Part shown: piece after piece, positions 45,176 to 52,842 of the stretch
Position numbering within the stretch: position 1 is the first letter of the stretch
Layout of the letters: every line of letters starts with the position of its first letter
Source: Candidatus Aminicenantes bacterium UBA6072
GTDB taxonomy: Bacteria; Acidobacteriota; Aminicenantia; UBA2199
NCBI GenBank assembly: GCA_002436105.1
Contig: DIXU01000018.1
Span: 1-56,888, forward strand
Direction: 5' to 3'
Length of the DNA stretch: 56,888 nucleotides
Made by a program: the position numbers and the translations under genes
The notes under the pieces: model-generated
Database searches by the model: none
The model's input: only the letters and a program-made list of their open reading frames with translations
What the model was told of the DNA's origin: nothing

Positions 45176-45924
45176 CGGCAAATCACTCCTTGTTCGCGCA
45201 GGAACGCCTTGATTTCGGGGACCGTTTGTCTGCCGTCGTGCAGCAGCGAGGCCAGCAGGATGGCATGGGCGCCGCCGCTGAGAACGGCGGGCGCCAGCTG
45301 TTCCAGGCTGCCGGCGCCGCCCGAGGCGATGACCGGGATGGCGACCGCGGCCGAGACGCCGCGCAGAAGATCCAGGTCGTAGCCCAGGCCGGTCCCGTCG
45401 CGGTCGATCGAGTTGAGCAGGATCTCGCCCGCCCCCAGCTCCTCGCCGCGGCGCGCCCAGCCGACCGCGTCCCACCCGGTCTCCCGGCGGCCGCCGTTGC
45501 TGTAAACCCGCCAGGCGCCGTTGTCGCGCCCGGCGTCGATGGAGAGGACGACGCATTGCGAGCCGAAGCGGGCCGCGGCGCGGGACAGCAGCTGCGGGTC
45601 GGCCAGGGCGGCGCTGCCCAGGGAGACCTTGTCGGCCCCGGCCTGCAGCACCCGGCGGACGTCTTCCACGCTGCGCAGGCCGCCGCCCACGGTCAGGGGG
45701 ATGAAGATCTCCCGCGAAACGCGCTCGACGATGCCGACCATGGTCTTCCGGCTGCGGAACGTGGCGCCGATATCGAGAAAAGCCAGCTCATCGGCGCCCT
45801 GTTGATAGTAGCGCCGGGCCATTTCCACCGGGTCGCCGACCTGGCGGATGTCCCTGAAGGCGACCCCTTTGACGACCCGACCGCAATCGACATCCAGGCA
45901 GGGAATGATGCGCGTGGCGATCAT
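45172..45924 (-). CDS. hisF: Imidazole glycerol phosphate synthase, cyclase subunit
   Basis: A 250-residue beta-alpha barrel that forms imidazole glycerol phosphate and AICAR with HisH. Motifs: TRIIPCLDVDCGRVVKGVAF (catalytic Asp), ELAFLDIGATF, LTVGGGLRSVEDVRRVL, ADKVSLGSAAL, LSIDAGRDNGAW, LNSIDRDGTGLGYDLDLL (second Asp) and IASGGAGSLEQ. The start ATG overlaps hisH by 4 bp; an earlier in-frame ATG is inside hisH and is rejected. Confidence 0.96.
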   Translation of the reverse strand: MIATRIIPCLDVDCGRVVKGVAFRDIRQVGDPVEMARRYYQQGADELAFLDIGATFRSRKTMVGIVERVSREIFIPLTVGGGLRSVEDVRRVLQAGADKVSLGSAALADPQLLSRAAARFGSQCVVLSIDAGRDNGAWRVYSNGGRRETGWDAVGWARRGEELGAGEILLNSIDRDGTGLGYDLDLLRGVSAAVAIPVIASGGAGSLEQLAPAVLSGGAHAILLASLLHDGRQTVPEIKAFLREQGVICR

Positions 45925-46514
45925 GATGTCCCCCAGCGCCGCAACAGGTCCAGTCCGCAAGCGGCGCTCTTTTCCGGGTGGAACTGGACGCCCCAAACCC
46001 TGCCGCATTGCACCGCCGCGGCGAATTCGCCGCCGTAGTCACTGACCGCGGCCACGATGCTTCGATCGGCCGGCACGGCATGATAGCCGTTGACGTAATA
46101 ATGATATTCGCTGACCGTGTTTTGCCAGATCGCCGAGGGCCTGGCCGCATGGACCCTGTTCCAGCCGATCTGCAAACGCGGCCGGCAGGCGTATGCACGG
46201 GCATGGCCTGCGAAAAAACCGAGGCCTTGGACGCCGGGCGCCTCTGCACTGGCGCTGAACAGCAGCTGCATGCCCAGGCAGATGCCCAAAAAAGGCCGAT
46301 CCGCCGCCAGCCAGTCCTGCAATGCCGCCGCCATGGCCGAAGCCTGCAGGCGCTCCATGGCGCTGCCGAAGTGGCCGACCCCGGGCAGAAGCAGCCTGTC
46401 ACAGGCGGCCGTCTCTCCGGCGTTGCGGATCATCGAGTTGGCCAGGCCCAGGTAATCGAGCGCCTTGCGCACCGAGTGCAGGTTGCCGGCGCCGTAATCG
46501 ATGACGCCGATCAC
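45921..46514 (-). CDS. hisH: Imidazole glycerol phosphate synthase, glutamine amidotransferase subunit
   Basis: A 197-residue class I glutaminase that supplies ammonia to HisF. The catalytic Cys is in FLGICLGMQLLF and the catalytic His-Glu pair in VQFHPEKS; PGVGHFGSAM and IGWNRV match the family. It overlaps hisB and hisF by 4 bp each, which favours stoichiometric synthesis of the HisH-HisF complex. Confidence 0.95.
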   Translation of the reverse strand: MIGVIDYGAGNLHSVRKALDYLGLANSMIRNAGETAACDRLLLPGVGHFGSAMERLQASAMAAALQDWLAADRPFLGICLGMQLLFSASAEAPGVQGLGFFAGHARAYACRPRLQIGWNRVHAARPSAIWQNTVSEYHYYVNGYHAVPADRSIVAAVSDYGGEFAAAVQCGRVWGVQFHPEKSAACGLDLLRRWGTS

Positions 46515-47098
46515 AGGGCCCCCTTGCTCGAAGGGATCTCTCCTTCCCGGCGCGGCTCGACGCGGCTGGCGGCCGCCAGCGCCCTGGCCAGCGCCTTGAA
46601 CAGGGCCTCGAGCTTGTGGTGGCCGCTGCGGCCGCGGCGCACCGCGGCATGGATCGTCGCCCCCAGCCCCCGGCTCAGGGCGACGAGAAAGTCGACGGCC
46701 AGCGTCGGGGCGAAGTTTCCCAGCGCCACGCCGTTCAGTTGGCCGCGGAACACGAAAAACGGCCGGCCGCTCAGGTCGACGGCGACCTCGGCCAGCGCCT
46801 CGTCCATGGGCATGATGAACGAGGCGGCGCGGGCGATCCCCGAGCGGTCGCCCAGCGCCTGGCTGAAGGCCTGCCCCAGCACCAGGCCGCAGTCCTCGAC
46901 CAGGTGGTGGGGATCGACGTCCGCGTCGCCAACGGCGCGCAGGTCGATATCGAACAGGCCGTGGCAGCAGAAGGCCTCGAGCATGTGGCCGAGAAAAGCG
47001 ATCGGGCAGCCCCCCTGGAAGCGGCCGCGGCCGTCGAGGTCGATACCCAGGGCGATCGCGGTCTCCCGGGTCTTCCGTTCAACAAATCCCTTTCTCAT
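46511..47098 (-). CDS. hisB: Imidazoleglycerol-phosphate dehydratase
   Basis: A 195-residue stand-alone dehydratase, without the phosphatase domain of E. coli HisB. Family motifs: RKTRETAIALGIDLDG, FLGHMLEAFCCHGLFDI, DVDPHHLVEDCGLVLGQA, and RGRSGHHKLEALFKALARAL near the C terminus. The Asp that normally precedes the metal-binding His in FLDHML is Gly here; other metal ligands are in place. The start at MRKGFVERK lies 20 bp inside the upstream gene, so translation is coupled. Confidence 0.93.
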   Translation of the reverse strand: MRKGFVERKTRETAIALGIDLDGRGRFQGGCPIAFLGHMLEAFCCHGLFDIDLRAVGDADVDPHHLVEDCGLVLGQAFSQALGDRSGIARAASFIMPMDEALAEVAVDLSGRPFFVFRGQLNGVALGNFAPTLAVDFLVALSRGLGATIHAAVRRGRSGHHKLEALFKALARALAAASRVEPRREGEIPSSKGAL

Positions 47099-48812
47099 GA
47101 AATACCTCCTCGATCTCGTTGATGTCACGGATGAATTTTCCGGCGCCGGCGCGGCGCAGTTCCCGCCGCCGGCGCGAGCCGTCCGCGATCGCCGCCGGTA
47201 CGACGGCCACGGCGCCGACGCCCGCCGCCCGGGCCGCCAGCATGTCGTCGACCTGGTCGCCGACGTAGAGGGCGCGGCGCGCTCCCAGCCCGGCCAGGGC
47301 CAGGCGCAGGCCGCGGGGATGCGGCTTCGGCCGGTCGCCGGTTTCCTCTGCGGCGACCAGCACGTCGAAATAGCGGGCGCAGCCCGATCGCTCCAGGGTC
47401 CACAAGGCCTCGGCGCGGGGACGGCCGGTGACGATCCCCAGGCGAAAGCGTTGGCACAGCCGGGCCAGCAGCGCCGGCATCGCCAGCCACTTCTCGCGGC
47501 AGCGCAGGCCGTCCCCGTTGCCGCCGCCCAGATAGATCTCCTGGAAACGCGCCTTGACCCGGGCGAAGCTCACCCGGCAACCGTTGCCGCGGATCAGCGC
47601 CGCGGCGGCCCGCCAGTCGTTGTTGTACCCGGCGGCCATGCGCAGGTCGCGCAACCGGCGCAGCCGCGGGCGGCAGCCGCAGAAATGCCTGACCGTGCGC
47701 AGGATCGTTTCGTCGCAGGAGAGGCGGGAATCGACCAGCACCCCGTCCATGTCGAGAAGGAGCGCCTGGGGGGGAAGAATCTCCGCCAGCGCCGCGAGCA
47801 GGCGGCGATGGTCATCGCGGGTCCCGACGGTTATGCGCAGGCGATCGGCCAGCTGCGGCTCCCGGTCCAGGCGCTTGACCAGGACGCCCCTTTGGCGCAG
47901 CTTTTCCCATACCGCCCCGGCATCGTCAAGGCGGGCCAGCAGGAAATTGGCCTCCGTGTCGCGGCAGGAAACACCCAGTTTCGCCAGTGCCCTGACCAGC
48001 GACTTTTTCTGCCGCTGCATGCGGCGGGCCTGTTGCCGGGCGTGCCCGACGGCGGAAAGCGCCGCCAGCCCCGCCTGGATGGCCGCGGCGGACAGGGGAA
48101 ACGGCGGGGCGACTTTTTCAATTTCCCCGAGCAGGCCGCCCGCGCCCAGCAGGTAGCCGAGGCGCAGGCCGGCCAGGGCGAACGACTTGGAAAACGAGTT
48201 CAGGATGACCAGGTTGGGGAACTCCCCGATCCAGGCGGCGTGGTCGCGGCCGGAGAAAAACCCGTAGGCCTCGTCGAGCAGGACCGGCGTTCTCCCGGCC
48301 CGGGCCAGGACCTGCCGCAGCTCGGCGTCGGCGATCACGGTGCCGGTCGGGTTGTTGGGGCTGACCAGCACCAGCAGGGCGGGCTTCGCTGCCAGAACGG
48401 CGAGGATCCCGGGAAGGGGGAAGCGGAAATCTTCCGCGAAGGGAACGGCCCGGATGCGGGCCTGGCGCAGGCGGGCGGCCAGCGGATAGACGCTGAAGGT
48501 GGGCGCGGCCCAGGCGACCGCGGCGCCGGGATCGAGCAGGGCTTCGAAGACCCAGCGGATGGCCTGGTCGCCGCCGGCGGCCAACAGGACGTTCTCCGCT
48601 GCCAGGCCGTGGAATTTCGCCAGCTCGCGCCGCAAGGGCTCGCTCTCGGGATACATGGCCAGGTCGTGCGGGCGCAGCCGGCGCAGCGCCCGCGCGACCC
48701 CGGGCGCGGGCGGGAAGCGGTTCTCGTTGAGGTCGAGGCGGACGGACCCCTGCCGCGACCCGCCAACCTTGGCGTAGGGAACGACGGCGGCGAGGAATTT
48801 TCGCCTGCCCAT
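47079..48812 (-). CDS. hisC: Histidinol-phosphate aminotransferase fused to a HAD phosphatase
   Basis: A 577-residue fusion. Residues 1 to about 345 are HisC, a PLP aminotransferase: RLDLNENRFPPAPG, MYPESEPLRRELA, AGGDQAIRWVFEAL, SPNNPTGTV, LDEAYGFFS, the PLP lysine in NSFSKSFALAGLRLGY, and RITVGTRDDHRRLLAAL. Residues about 350-577 are a HAD-superfamily domain: LLLDMDGVLVDSRLS (nucleophile Asp), GIVTGRPRAEA, RPKPHPRGLRLAL and LYVGDQVDDMLAARAAGV. As hisB here lacks a phosphatase part, this HAD domain is the best candidate for histidinol-phosphate phosphatase. The gene starts 1 bp after hisG and overlaps hisB by 20 bp. Confidence 0.92.
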   Translation of the reverse strand: MGRRKFLAAVVPYAKVGGSRQGSVRLDLNENRFPPAPGVARALRRLRPHDLAMYPESEPLRRELAKFHGLAAENVLLAAGGDQAIRWVFEALLDPGAAVAWAAPTFSVYPLAARLRQARIRAVPFAEDFRFPLPGILAVLAAKPALLVLVSPNNPTGTVIADAELRQVLARAGRTPVLLDEAYGFFSGRDHAAWIGEFPNLVILNSFSKSFALAGLRLGYLLGAGGLLGEIEKVAPPFPLSAAAIQAGLAALSAVGHARQQARRMQRQKKSLVRALAKLGVSCRDTEANFLLARLDDAGAVWEKLRQRGVLVKRLDREPQLADRLRITVGTRDDHRRLLAALAEILPPQALLLDMDGVLVDSRLSCDETILRTVRHFCGCRPRLRRLRDLRMAAGYNNDWRAAAALIRGNGCRVSFARVKARFQEIYLGGGNGDGLRCREKWLAMPALLARLCQRFRLGIVTGRPRAEALWTLERSGCARYFDVLVAAEETGDRPKPHPRGLRLALAGLGARRALYVGDQVDDMLAARAAGVGAVAVVPAAIADGSRRRRELRRAGAGKFIRDINEIEEVFHEKGIC

Positions 48813-48813
48813 G

Positions 48814-49665
48814 TCACACCACCACCTTGCGGAATTCGGTCTCCAGGATGTCGCGGGCCCCCATCTTTTTCAATCGGGTGATCAGCCCGGCCGCCTCCAA
48901 TTTCCTGACCGCGGTCTTGACCGCGTAGCCCTTGCCGCCGAACAGCGGCGAAACCGTGGGCGCCCGCATGCAGGGCAGCACCCGGACGACCTCGGCCAGC
49001 TTGTTTTCGGCGACGTTCATCTCGAGCATCACCCGCTCGCGGGCATCGAGCACGGCCTGGAACAGCGTCTTCATCTGGCCGATCTTTTCGCGCTTGCGGG
49101 GGTCGCGCAGCGCCCGGCGGCTGGCGATGAAGCGCGTCGACGATTCGAGCAGGGTGGCGATGACCTTCAGGCCGTGCTCCCGCAGGGTGCGGCCGCTGGC
49201 CATGTTGTCGACGATGACGTCGGCGTCGTCGGGCGGGAAGACCTCGGTGGCGCCGAAGGTGCGGATGAAGATGTACCGGCGGTAGCGGCGCTCGAGAAAG
49301 CGCCGGGCCAGCCGCTCGTACTCGGAGGCGGCCACGACCGGCCGGCGGCGCCTCGGCCCGCGGAAAGCGCGGGCGGCCGCGGCCACGATCGTGACCGGGT
49401 CGAACCCCAGGTCCATGACCTCGACCACGTCGGCGCCCGTCTCCTCGACCCAGTCGCGGCCGCAGAAGCCGGCGTCGTGCGACCCCAGCTCGATCAGCCG
49501 CGGCGCGTTCTGCGGCTTGAGCAGCTTGGCCTCGATCCCGCGGTCCGCGACGCGGGGGATGTAGCTGCGCTCGTCGCTGTCGACGCCGAAGCCGCAGTCG
49601 TTGAGCAGCTCGACGACCCGGCCGTGCAGCCGGCCCTTGGGAATGATGATCTTCAGGCCGGGCAC
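48814..49665 (-). CDS. hisG: ATP phosphoribosyltransferase, long form
   Basis: A 283-residue first enzyme of histidine synthesis. The catalytic part has KIIIPKGRLHGRVVELL, GIEAKLLKPQNAPRLIE, GSHDAGFCGRDWVEETGADVVEV and the PRPP-binding segment ADVIVDNMASGRTLREHGL. The last 75 residues are the HisG_C ACT-like regulatory domain (MKTLFQAVLDARERVMLEMNV...APTVSPLFGGKGYAVKTAV), so histidine feedback is expected and no HisZ is needed. The start is GTG; no ATG exists in frame between it and the promoter. It begins inside a 21-codon reading frame that has its own AGGAGG. Confidence 0.94.
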   Translation of the reverse strand: MPGLKIIIPKGRLHGRVVELLNDCGFGVDSDERSYIPRVADRGIEAKLLKPQNAPRLIELGSHDAGFCGRDWVEETGADVVEVMDLGFDPVTIVAAAARAFRGPRRRRPVVAASEYERLARRFLERRYRRYIFIRTFGATEVFPPDDADVIVDNMASGRTLREHGLKVIATLLESSTRFIASRRALRDPRKREKIGQMKTLFQAVLDARERVMLEMNVAENKLAEVVRVLPCMRAPTVSPLFGGKGYAVKTAVRKLEAAGLITRLKKMGARDILETEFRKVVV

Positions 49666-49718
49666 GAGGCACCTCGCCGCCCGGCCGCATTTTCCGAAAC
49701 TAAACCTTTGAACCTCAT
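49653..49718 (-). CDS. Possible 21-residue leader peptide overlapping hisG
   Basis: A small frame MRFKGLVSENAAGRRGASCPA with a strong AGGAGG site nine bases before its ATG. It ends 13 bases inside hisG, in another frame. The hisG GTG has only a weak site of its own, so ribosomes ending this frame could restart on hisG. The peptide has no histidine, so it is not a classical his attenuator peptide. Its 5' part forms one arm of a 10-bp stem described separately. Confidence 0.45.
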   Translation of the reverse strand: MRFKGLVSENAAGRRGASCPA

Positions 49719-49772
49719 GATGGGAGTCCTCCTGTGAAAATTGAAAAAATGGATGGGAGGGTGGTTTAGTTT
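49697..49772 (-). promoter_or_regulatory. Leader stem enclosing the ribosome binding site upstream of hisG
   Basis: The transcript has AAACTAAACC (49772-49763) and, 56 bases later, its perfect complement GGTTTAGTTT (49706-49697). The loop holds AGGAGG and the ATG of the 21-residue frame. Just upstream, ATGGGCG and CGCCCAT form a 7-bp hairpin at about 49775-49793. No T-run follows, so a transcription terminator is unlikely; translational control is more plausible. Confidence 0.5.
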
Positions 49773-49847
49773 TTTATGGGCGTGGGGCGCCCATGATGGA
49801 AATGGCGGTGCAGGCCGGCAAGTGCCGCGATGCAAAACATTGCCGGG

Positions 49848-49875
49848 ATTATAGCACAAGCCGTCCGGATCGCAA
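49848..49875 (-). promoter_or_regulatory. Sigma70-type promoter of the his operon
   Basis: On the minus strand TTGCGA and a consensus TATAAT are 16 bp apart. The predicted start near 49841 gives a leader of about 176 bases before hisG. It is divergent from the DUF4230 promoter about 60 bp away. Confidence 0.75.
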
Positions 49876-49933
49876 AATCATGACCGGCGGCGGGCGAGCG
49901 CTGCGGGGTTGGGGCCGGGGCGCGGGGCGCGAT

Positions 49934-49961
49934 TTGCATATTGTTCCCAGGCTGTTATAAT
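49934..49961 (+). promoter_or_regulatory. Sigma70-type promoter of the DUF4230 gene pair
   Basis: TTGCAT and TATAAT are 16 bp apart, 39 bases before the first DUF4230 start codon. Confidence 0.75.
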
Positions 49962-50000
49962 GGGTCTGCGCGGTCCCCGCCGCGCCTGGGAGAAACTGCG

Positions 50001-50600
50001 ATGAACCCGGATCCGCGAAAAAAGTCCCGCGCCAAAAGGCGGCTGCTCATCCTGGGCGCCGTGATCCTGGCGCTGCTGGCGATCAACGTGGCGGTGCCGC
50101 GGAAAAAGACGCCGCCGCCGCTGAACGCCCGCACGCTCAAGGACCTGGCCGAGCTGGCCACCGTCGAGTACAGCGTGACCAAGATCATCTCTCACAAGGA
50201 CGTCGCCTGGTACGGCGACCGCAAGATCCTCTTCGAGACGGCCGCCATCGTCAAGGCCGGCATCGACCTGAACGAGCTCAGCGACGGCGATATCCGCCGC
50301 GAGGGCTACCAGGCGGTGACCGTCACCCTGCCGCGGCCCAGGATCCTCCTGTTCAACATGAAGCCCGAGCACATGCACGAGATCTTCAACGAGTCGGGAG
50401 TCCTGCGCAGCGATTTCTCCAACCAGGAGAAGGACGCCCTGCTCAGCCTGGGCGAGAAGGACATCCGCGCCAAGGTGGCGACGATGGACATCCTCGAGCG
50501 CGCCGCGCGCAACGCCCGCATCCTGGTCGAGTCGTGGCTCACCCGCATGGGATTCGCCAGCGTGCGCGTCGAGTTCCGCGGCCCGGGAGGGCGGAAATGA
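50001..50600 (+). CDS. Membrane-anchored DUF4230 protein, first of a tandem pair
   Basis: A 199-residue protein with one N-terminal membrane helix (RRLLILGAVILALLAINVAV) after a basic cytoplasmic start, then an extracytoplasmic part with the DUF4230 pattern: LKDLAELATVEYSVTKIISHKD, AAIVKAGIDLNELS, VTVTLPRPRILLFNM, and a helical C-terminal end (RAARNARILVESWLTRMGF). The function of the family is unknown. The next gene encodes a paralogue and overlaps it by 4 bp, so the two may act as a pair. Confidence 0.8.
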   Translation: MNPDPRKKSRAKRRLLILGAVILALLAINVAVPRKKTPPPLNARTLKDLAELATVEYSVTKIISHKDVAWYGDRKILFETAAIVKAGIDLNELSDGDIRREGYQAVTVTLPRPRILLFNMKPEHMHEIFNESGVLRSDFSNQEKDALLSLGEKDIRAKVATMDILERAARNARILVESWLTRMGFASVRVEFRGPGGRK

Positions 50601-51202
50601 AAAAGCTCGCCCTGGCGTTCAACATCGCCGCCCTGCTGGCGATCGCCCTGCTGCTGTACACCCCGCTGGCCAGGCTCGGCCTGCTGCCCTCGCTGCCCTC
50701 GCTGTTCCGCAGCAGCCCGCTCACGATCGAGGAGACGCCGGTGATCGTCCAGCAGGTCAAGAACATCGCCCAGATGTTCACCCAGACCTACTACGACGAG
50801 TACGTCTACGATACCGGCCTCATCCGCACGCCGGTCTTCAACCAGGACAAGCGGCTGATCTTCATCGCCAAGGGCGAGGTGATCGCCGGCTTTGACCTGT
50901 CGGAGCTGAGCGAGAGCTCGATCATCCGCCGCGAGCGGGCGATCGTGGTCAAGCTGCCGCCGGCGCGCGTCCTGGAGGTGATCATCAACCCCAGCGGCTT
51001 CGAGACCTTCATCGAGAAGGGCGTGATCACCTTCGAGGACAGCAAGAAGTACCACGAGGACGCCCGGCGCATCTTCGAGCGCAACGCCCTGCGCAAGGGC
51101 ATCCTCAGGAACAGCGCCGAGCAGGGGCGGGAGATGCTGGAGAAGTTCTTCCGCCTGCTGGGCTTCGAGACGGTGGACATCATCATCCCCGAAAGCCGTT
51201 AA
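50597..51202 (+). CDS. Membrane-anchored DUF4230 protein, second of a tandem pair
   Basis: A 201-residue paralogue of the preceding protein. N-terminal membrane helix (LALAFNIAALLAIALLLY), then IVQQVKNIAQMFTQTYYDEYVYD in place of the LATVEYS segment, FIAKGEVIAGFDLSELS, IVVKLPPARVLEVIINP, and a helical end (REMLEKFFRLLGFETVDIIIP). The shared order of segments shows a duplication. It starts in a 4-bp overlap (ATGA) with the first gene. Function unknown. Confidence 0.8.
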   Translation: MKKLALAFNIAALLAIALLLYTPLARLGLLPSLPSLFRSSPLTIEETPVIVQQVKNIAQMFTQTYYDEYVYDTGLIRTPVFNQDKRLIFIAKGEVIAGFDLSELSESSIIRRERAIVVKLPPARVLEVIINPSGFETFIEKGVITFEDSKKYHEDARRIFERNALRKGILRNSAEQGREMLEKFFRLLGFETVDIIIPESR

Positions 51203-51276
51203 GAAGAACTTAGCCGACATCTCAGTGTTAATGGTTATGTCAGCAAAGCCAAGATAATAAATATGGGCAAGCGAAT

Positions 51277-51291
51277 GGTGTCAGTGACACC
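51277..51291. promoter_or_regulatory. 15-bp palindrome before the MFS gene
   Basis: GGTGTCAGTGACACC is a perfect 7-1-7 inverted repeat, 32 bp before the MFS start codon. It could be an operator, but no regulator gene is adjacent and no promoter was recognised. Confidence 0.35.
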
Positions 51292-51322
51292 CTGAATGCC
51301 CCTGGCGAGGTTGCCATTCAGA

Positions 51323-52618
51323 ATGGATACAACAACTGATCCTGCCAACAGGATACCGGCCGGGGGAAAGCTCTGGAACCGCGATTTTTTCATTCTGTGG
51401 CAGGGGCAGCTGGTCTCGGCCCTGGGCGATGTCATCTATTCCATCGCCCTGGGTTTCTGGATCCTGGCCAAAACAGGCTCCACGGCCCTGATGGGCGCCC
51501 TGCTGGCGGCCGCCTCCCTGCCGCGGGTGCTGGCTTCCCCCTTCGCCGGCGTGCTGGTCGACCGCTGCGACCGCAGGCGCCTGCTGATCCTCACGGATAC
51601 GGTCCGCGGCCTGGCCGTGGCCCTGGTCGGAGTAGCCGCACTGCTGGAATTCATCCAGGTCTGGATGATATTTTCGGCTGCCATCGTGATCGGCCTGGGA
51701 GGCGCATTCTTCAATCCGGCAGTGGCCAGCTCCCTTCCCGACATCGTCCGGCGCGACAAGCTTGTGCAGGCCAATTCCGTCTTTCATATGATCTACACGC
51801 TGTCGGGCCTGGTGGGAAATTCGGCCGGCGGCATCCTTTTTAAAGTCCTCGGCGCTCCGGTCATGTTCCTCTTCAACGGCCTCTCCTACCTGTTTTCGGC
51901 CCTGGTCATCCCCTTCGTGAAGATTCCCAAGATCGAAGCCAAAGAGGAGCGCTCCCATTTCTTTTCCGACATGAAGGAGGGCTTCGCCTTCGTCTGGCGC
52001 TTCATCGGCCTCCGCCACCTGCTGGCGTTTGCCGCCATCATGAATTTTTTCGCTTCCATGGGCGTCATGCTGATCCTGCCGCTATTCGAGCGCCAGCGCC
52101 ACCTGGGGCCCGCGCTGTACGGCCTGGTGATGGCCTGCTTCACCGGCGGTCTCCTGGCCGGCCTGCTTTTTTCCTCTCTCGTGCACATCCGGCCGTCCAG
52201 GCGCTTCCGGCTCTTCGCGGCCTGCGGCTTCATCTCCTCGTTCAGCATGATCCTGTTTCCCCTCTTCCTTTACTTCCCGCTCATGGCGCTGCTGGCCTTT
52301 GTGGGCGGCGTGGCTTCGGCGCTGCTCAACACCTTTATGGCCAGTGTCATCCAGTTCACCGTGCCCCAGGAGATGCGCGGCAAGGTGTTCGGCATCCTGG
52401 GCAGCATCAGCACGGGCCTCATGCCCCTGGCCATGGTTATGGGCGGCGTACTGGCCGAGTTTATCCCCATCCGCATCCTGATCTCGGTCAGCTTCGCGGT
52501 CACCATCCTGCTGTACATTCCCCTTTTCGCGAGCGCCGCTTTCCGCCGCACCATCACCTTCGATCCCGCCACCCAGACCACGGCGGACCTCATCGCCTTC
52601 GGAGCGAAGCGGCCCTAG
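51323..52618 (+). CDS. MFS-family exporter
   Basis: A 431-residue, twelve-helix major facilitator protein of the MFS_3/EntS-like group: WNRDFFILWQGQLVSALGDVIYSIALGFWIL (helix 1), AGVLVDRCDRRRLLILTDTVRG (the MFS loop 2-3 signature), then FFNPAVASSLPDIV. This group exports siderophores, drugs or macrolides. GCGAGG lies 12 bases before the chosen ATG; an ATG nine codons earlier is possible. It is convergent with the Fe-S/FAD oxidase operon. Confidence 0.8.
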   Translation: MDTTTDPANRIPAGGKLWNRDFFILWQGQLVSALGDVIYSIALGFWILAKTGSTALMGALLAAASLPRVLASPFAGVLVDRCDRRRLLILTDTVRGLAVALVGVAALLEFIQVWMIFSAAIVIGLGGAFFNPAVASSLPDIVRRDKLVQANSVFHMIYTLSGLVGNSAGGILFKVLGAPVMFLFNGLSYLFSALVIPFVKIPKIEAKEERSHFFSDMKEGFAFVWRFIGLRHLLAFAAIMNFFASMGVMLILPLFERQRHLGPALYGLVMACFTGGLLAGLLFSSLVHIRPSRRFRLFAACGFISSFSMILFPLFLYFPLMALLAFVGGVASALLNTFMASVIQFTVPQEMRGKVFGILGSISTGLMPLAMVMGGVLAEFIPIRILISVSFAVTILLYIPLFASAAFRRTITFDPATQTTADLIAFGAKRP

Positions 52619-52763
52619 TTCAGGAAAACCAGAATGGAGGAGAAAGGATCGCGAAAAATAGTCTGAACTACCCCATGTTCGATTCGGAGTCTTGAATTAT
52701 CAGGTCGATCATTGAACTTGTTCATATCTCCTCATGACCATGCTAATAAAGGGGGTCATTGAG

Positions 52764-52785
52764 AAGTCAAGCACCATCCCCAAAT
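52764..52785 (+). repeat. Copy of the transposase-associated repeat
   Basis: AAGTCAAGCACCATCCCCAAAT matches, in opposite orientation, the sequence around 55994-56015 (GGGGACGGTGCTTGACTT). It is followed by a second partial unit, TCCGTCCCCAAATGTCC. Confidence 0.65.
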
Positions 52786-52842
52786 GTCCTTCCGTCCCCA
52801 AATGTCCCTTTGTCTATTGCCCTTCTTTACGTCTTTACCCCT

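Noticed and set aside
45978..48881. 967-codon open frame on the plus strand opposite hisH, hisB, hisC
   Set aside because: Shadow of well-supported his genes; no domain, no ribosome binding site.
49653..49859. 68-codon frame upstream of hisG with several His codons taken as a classical his attenuator peptide
   Set aside because: It begins inside the -10 box, has no ribosome binding site at its start, the His codons are not consecutive, and no terminator hairpin with a T-run follows. Kept only as a speculative part of a finding.
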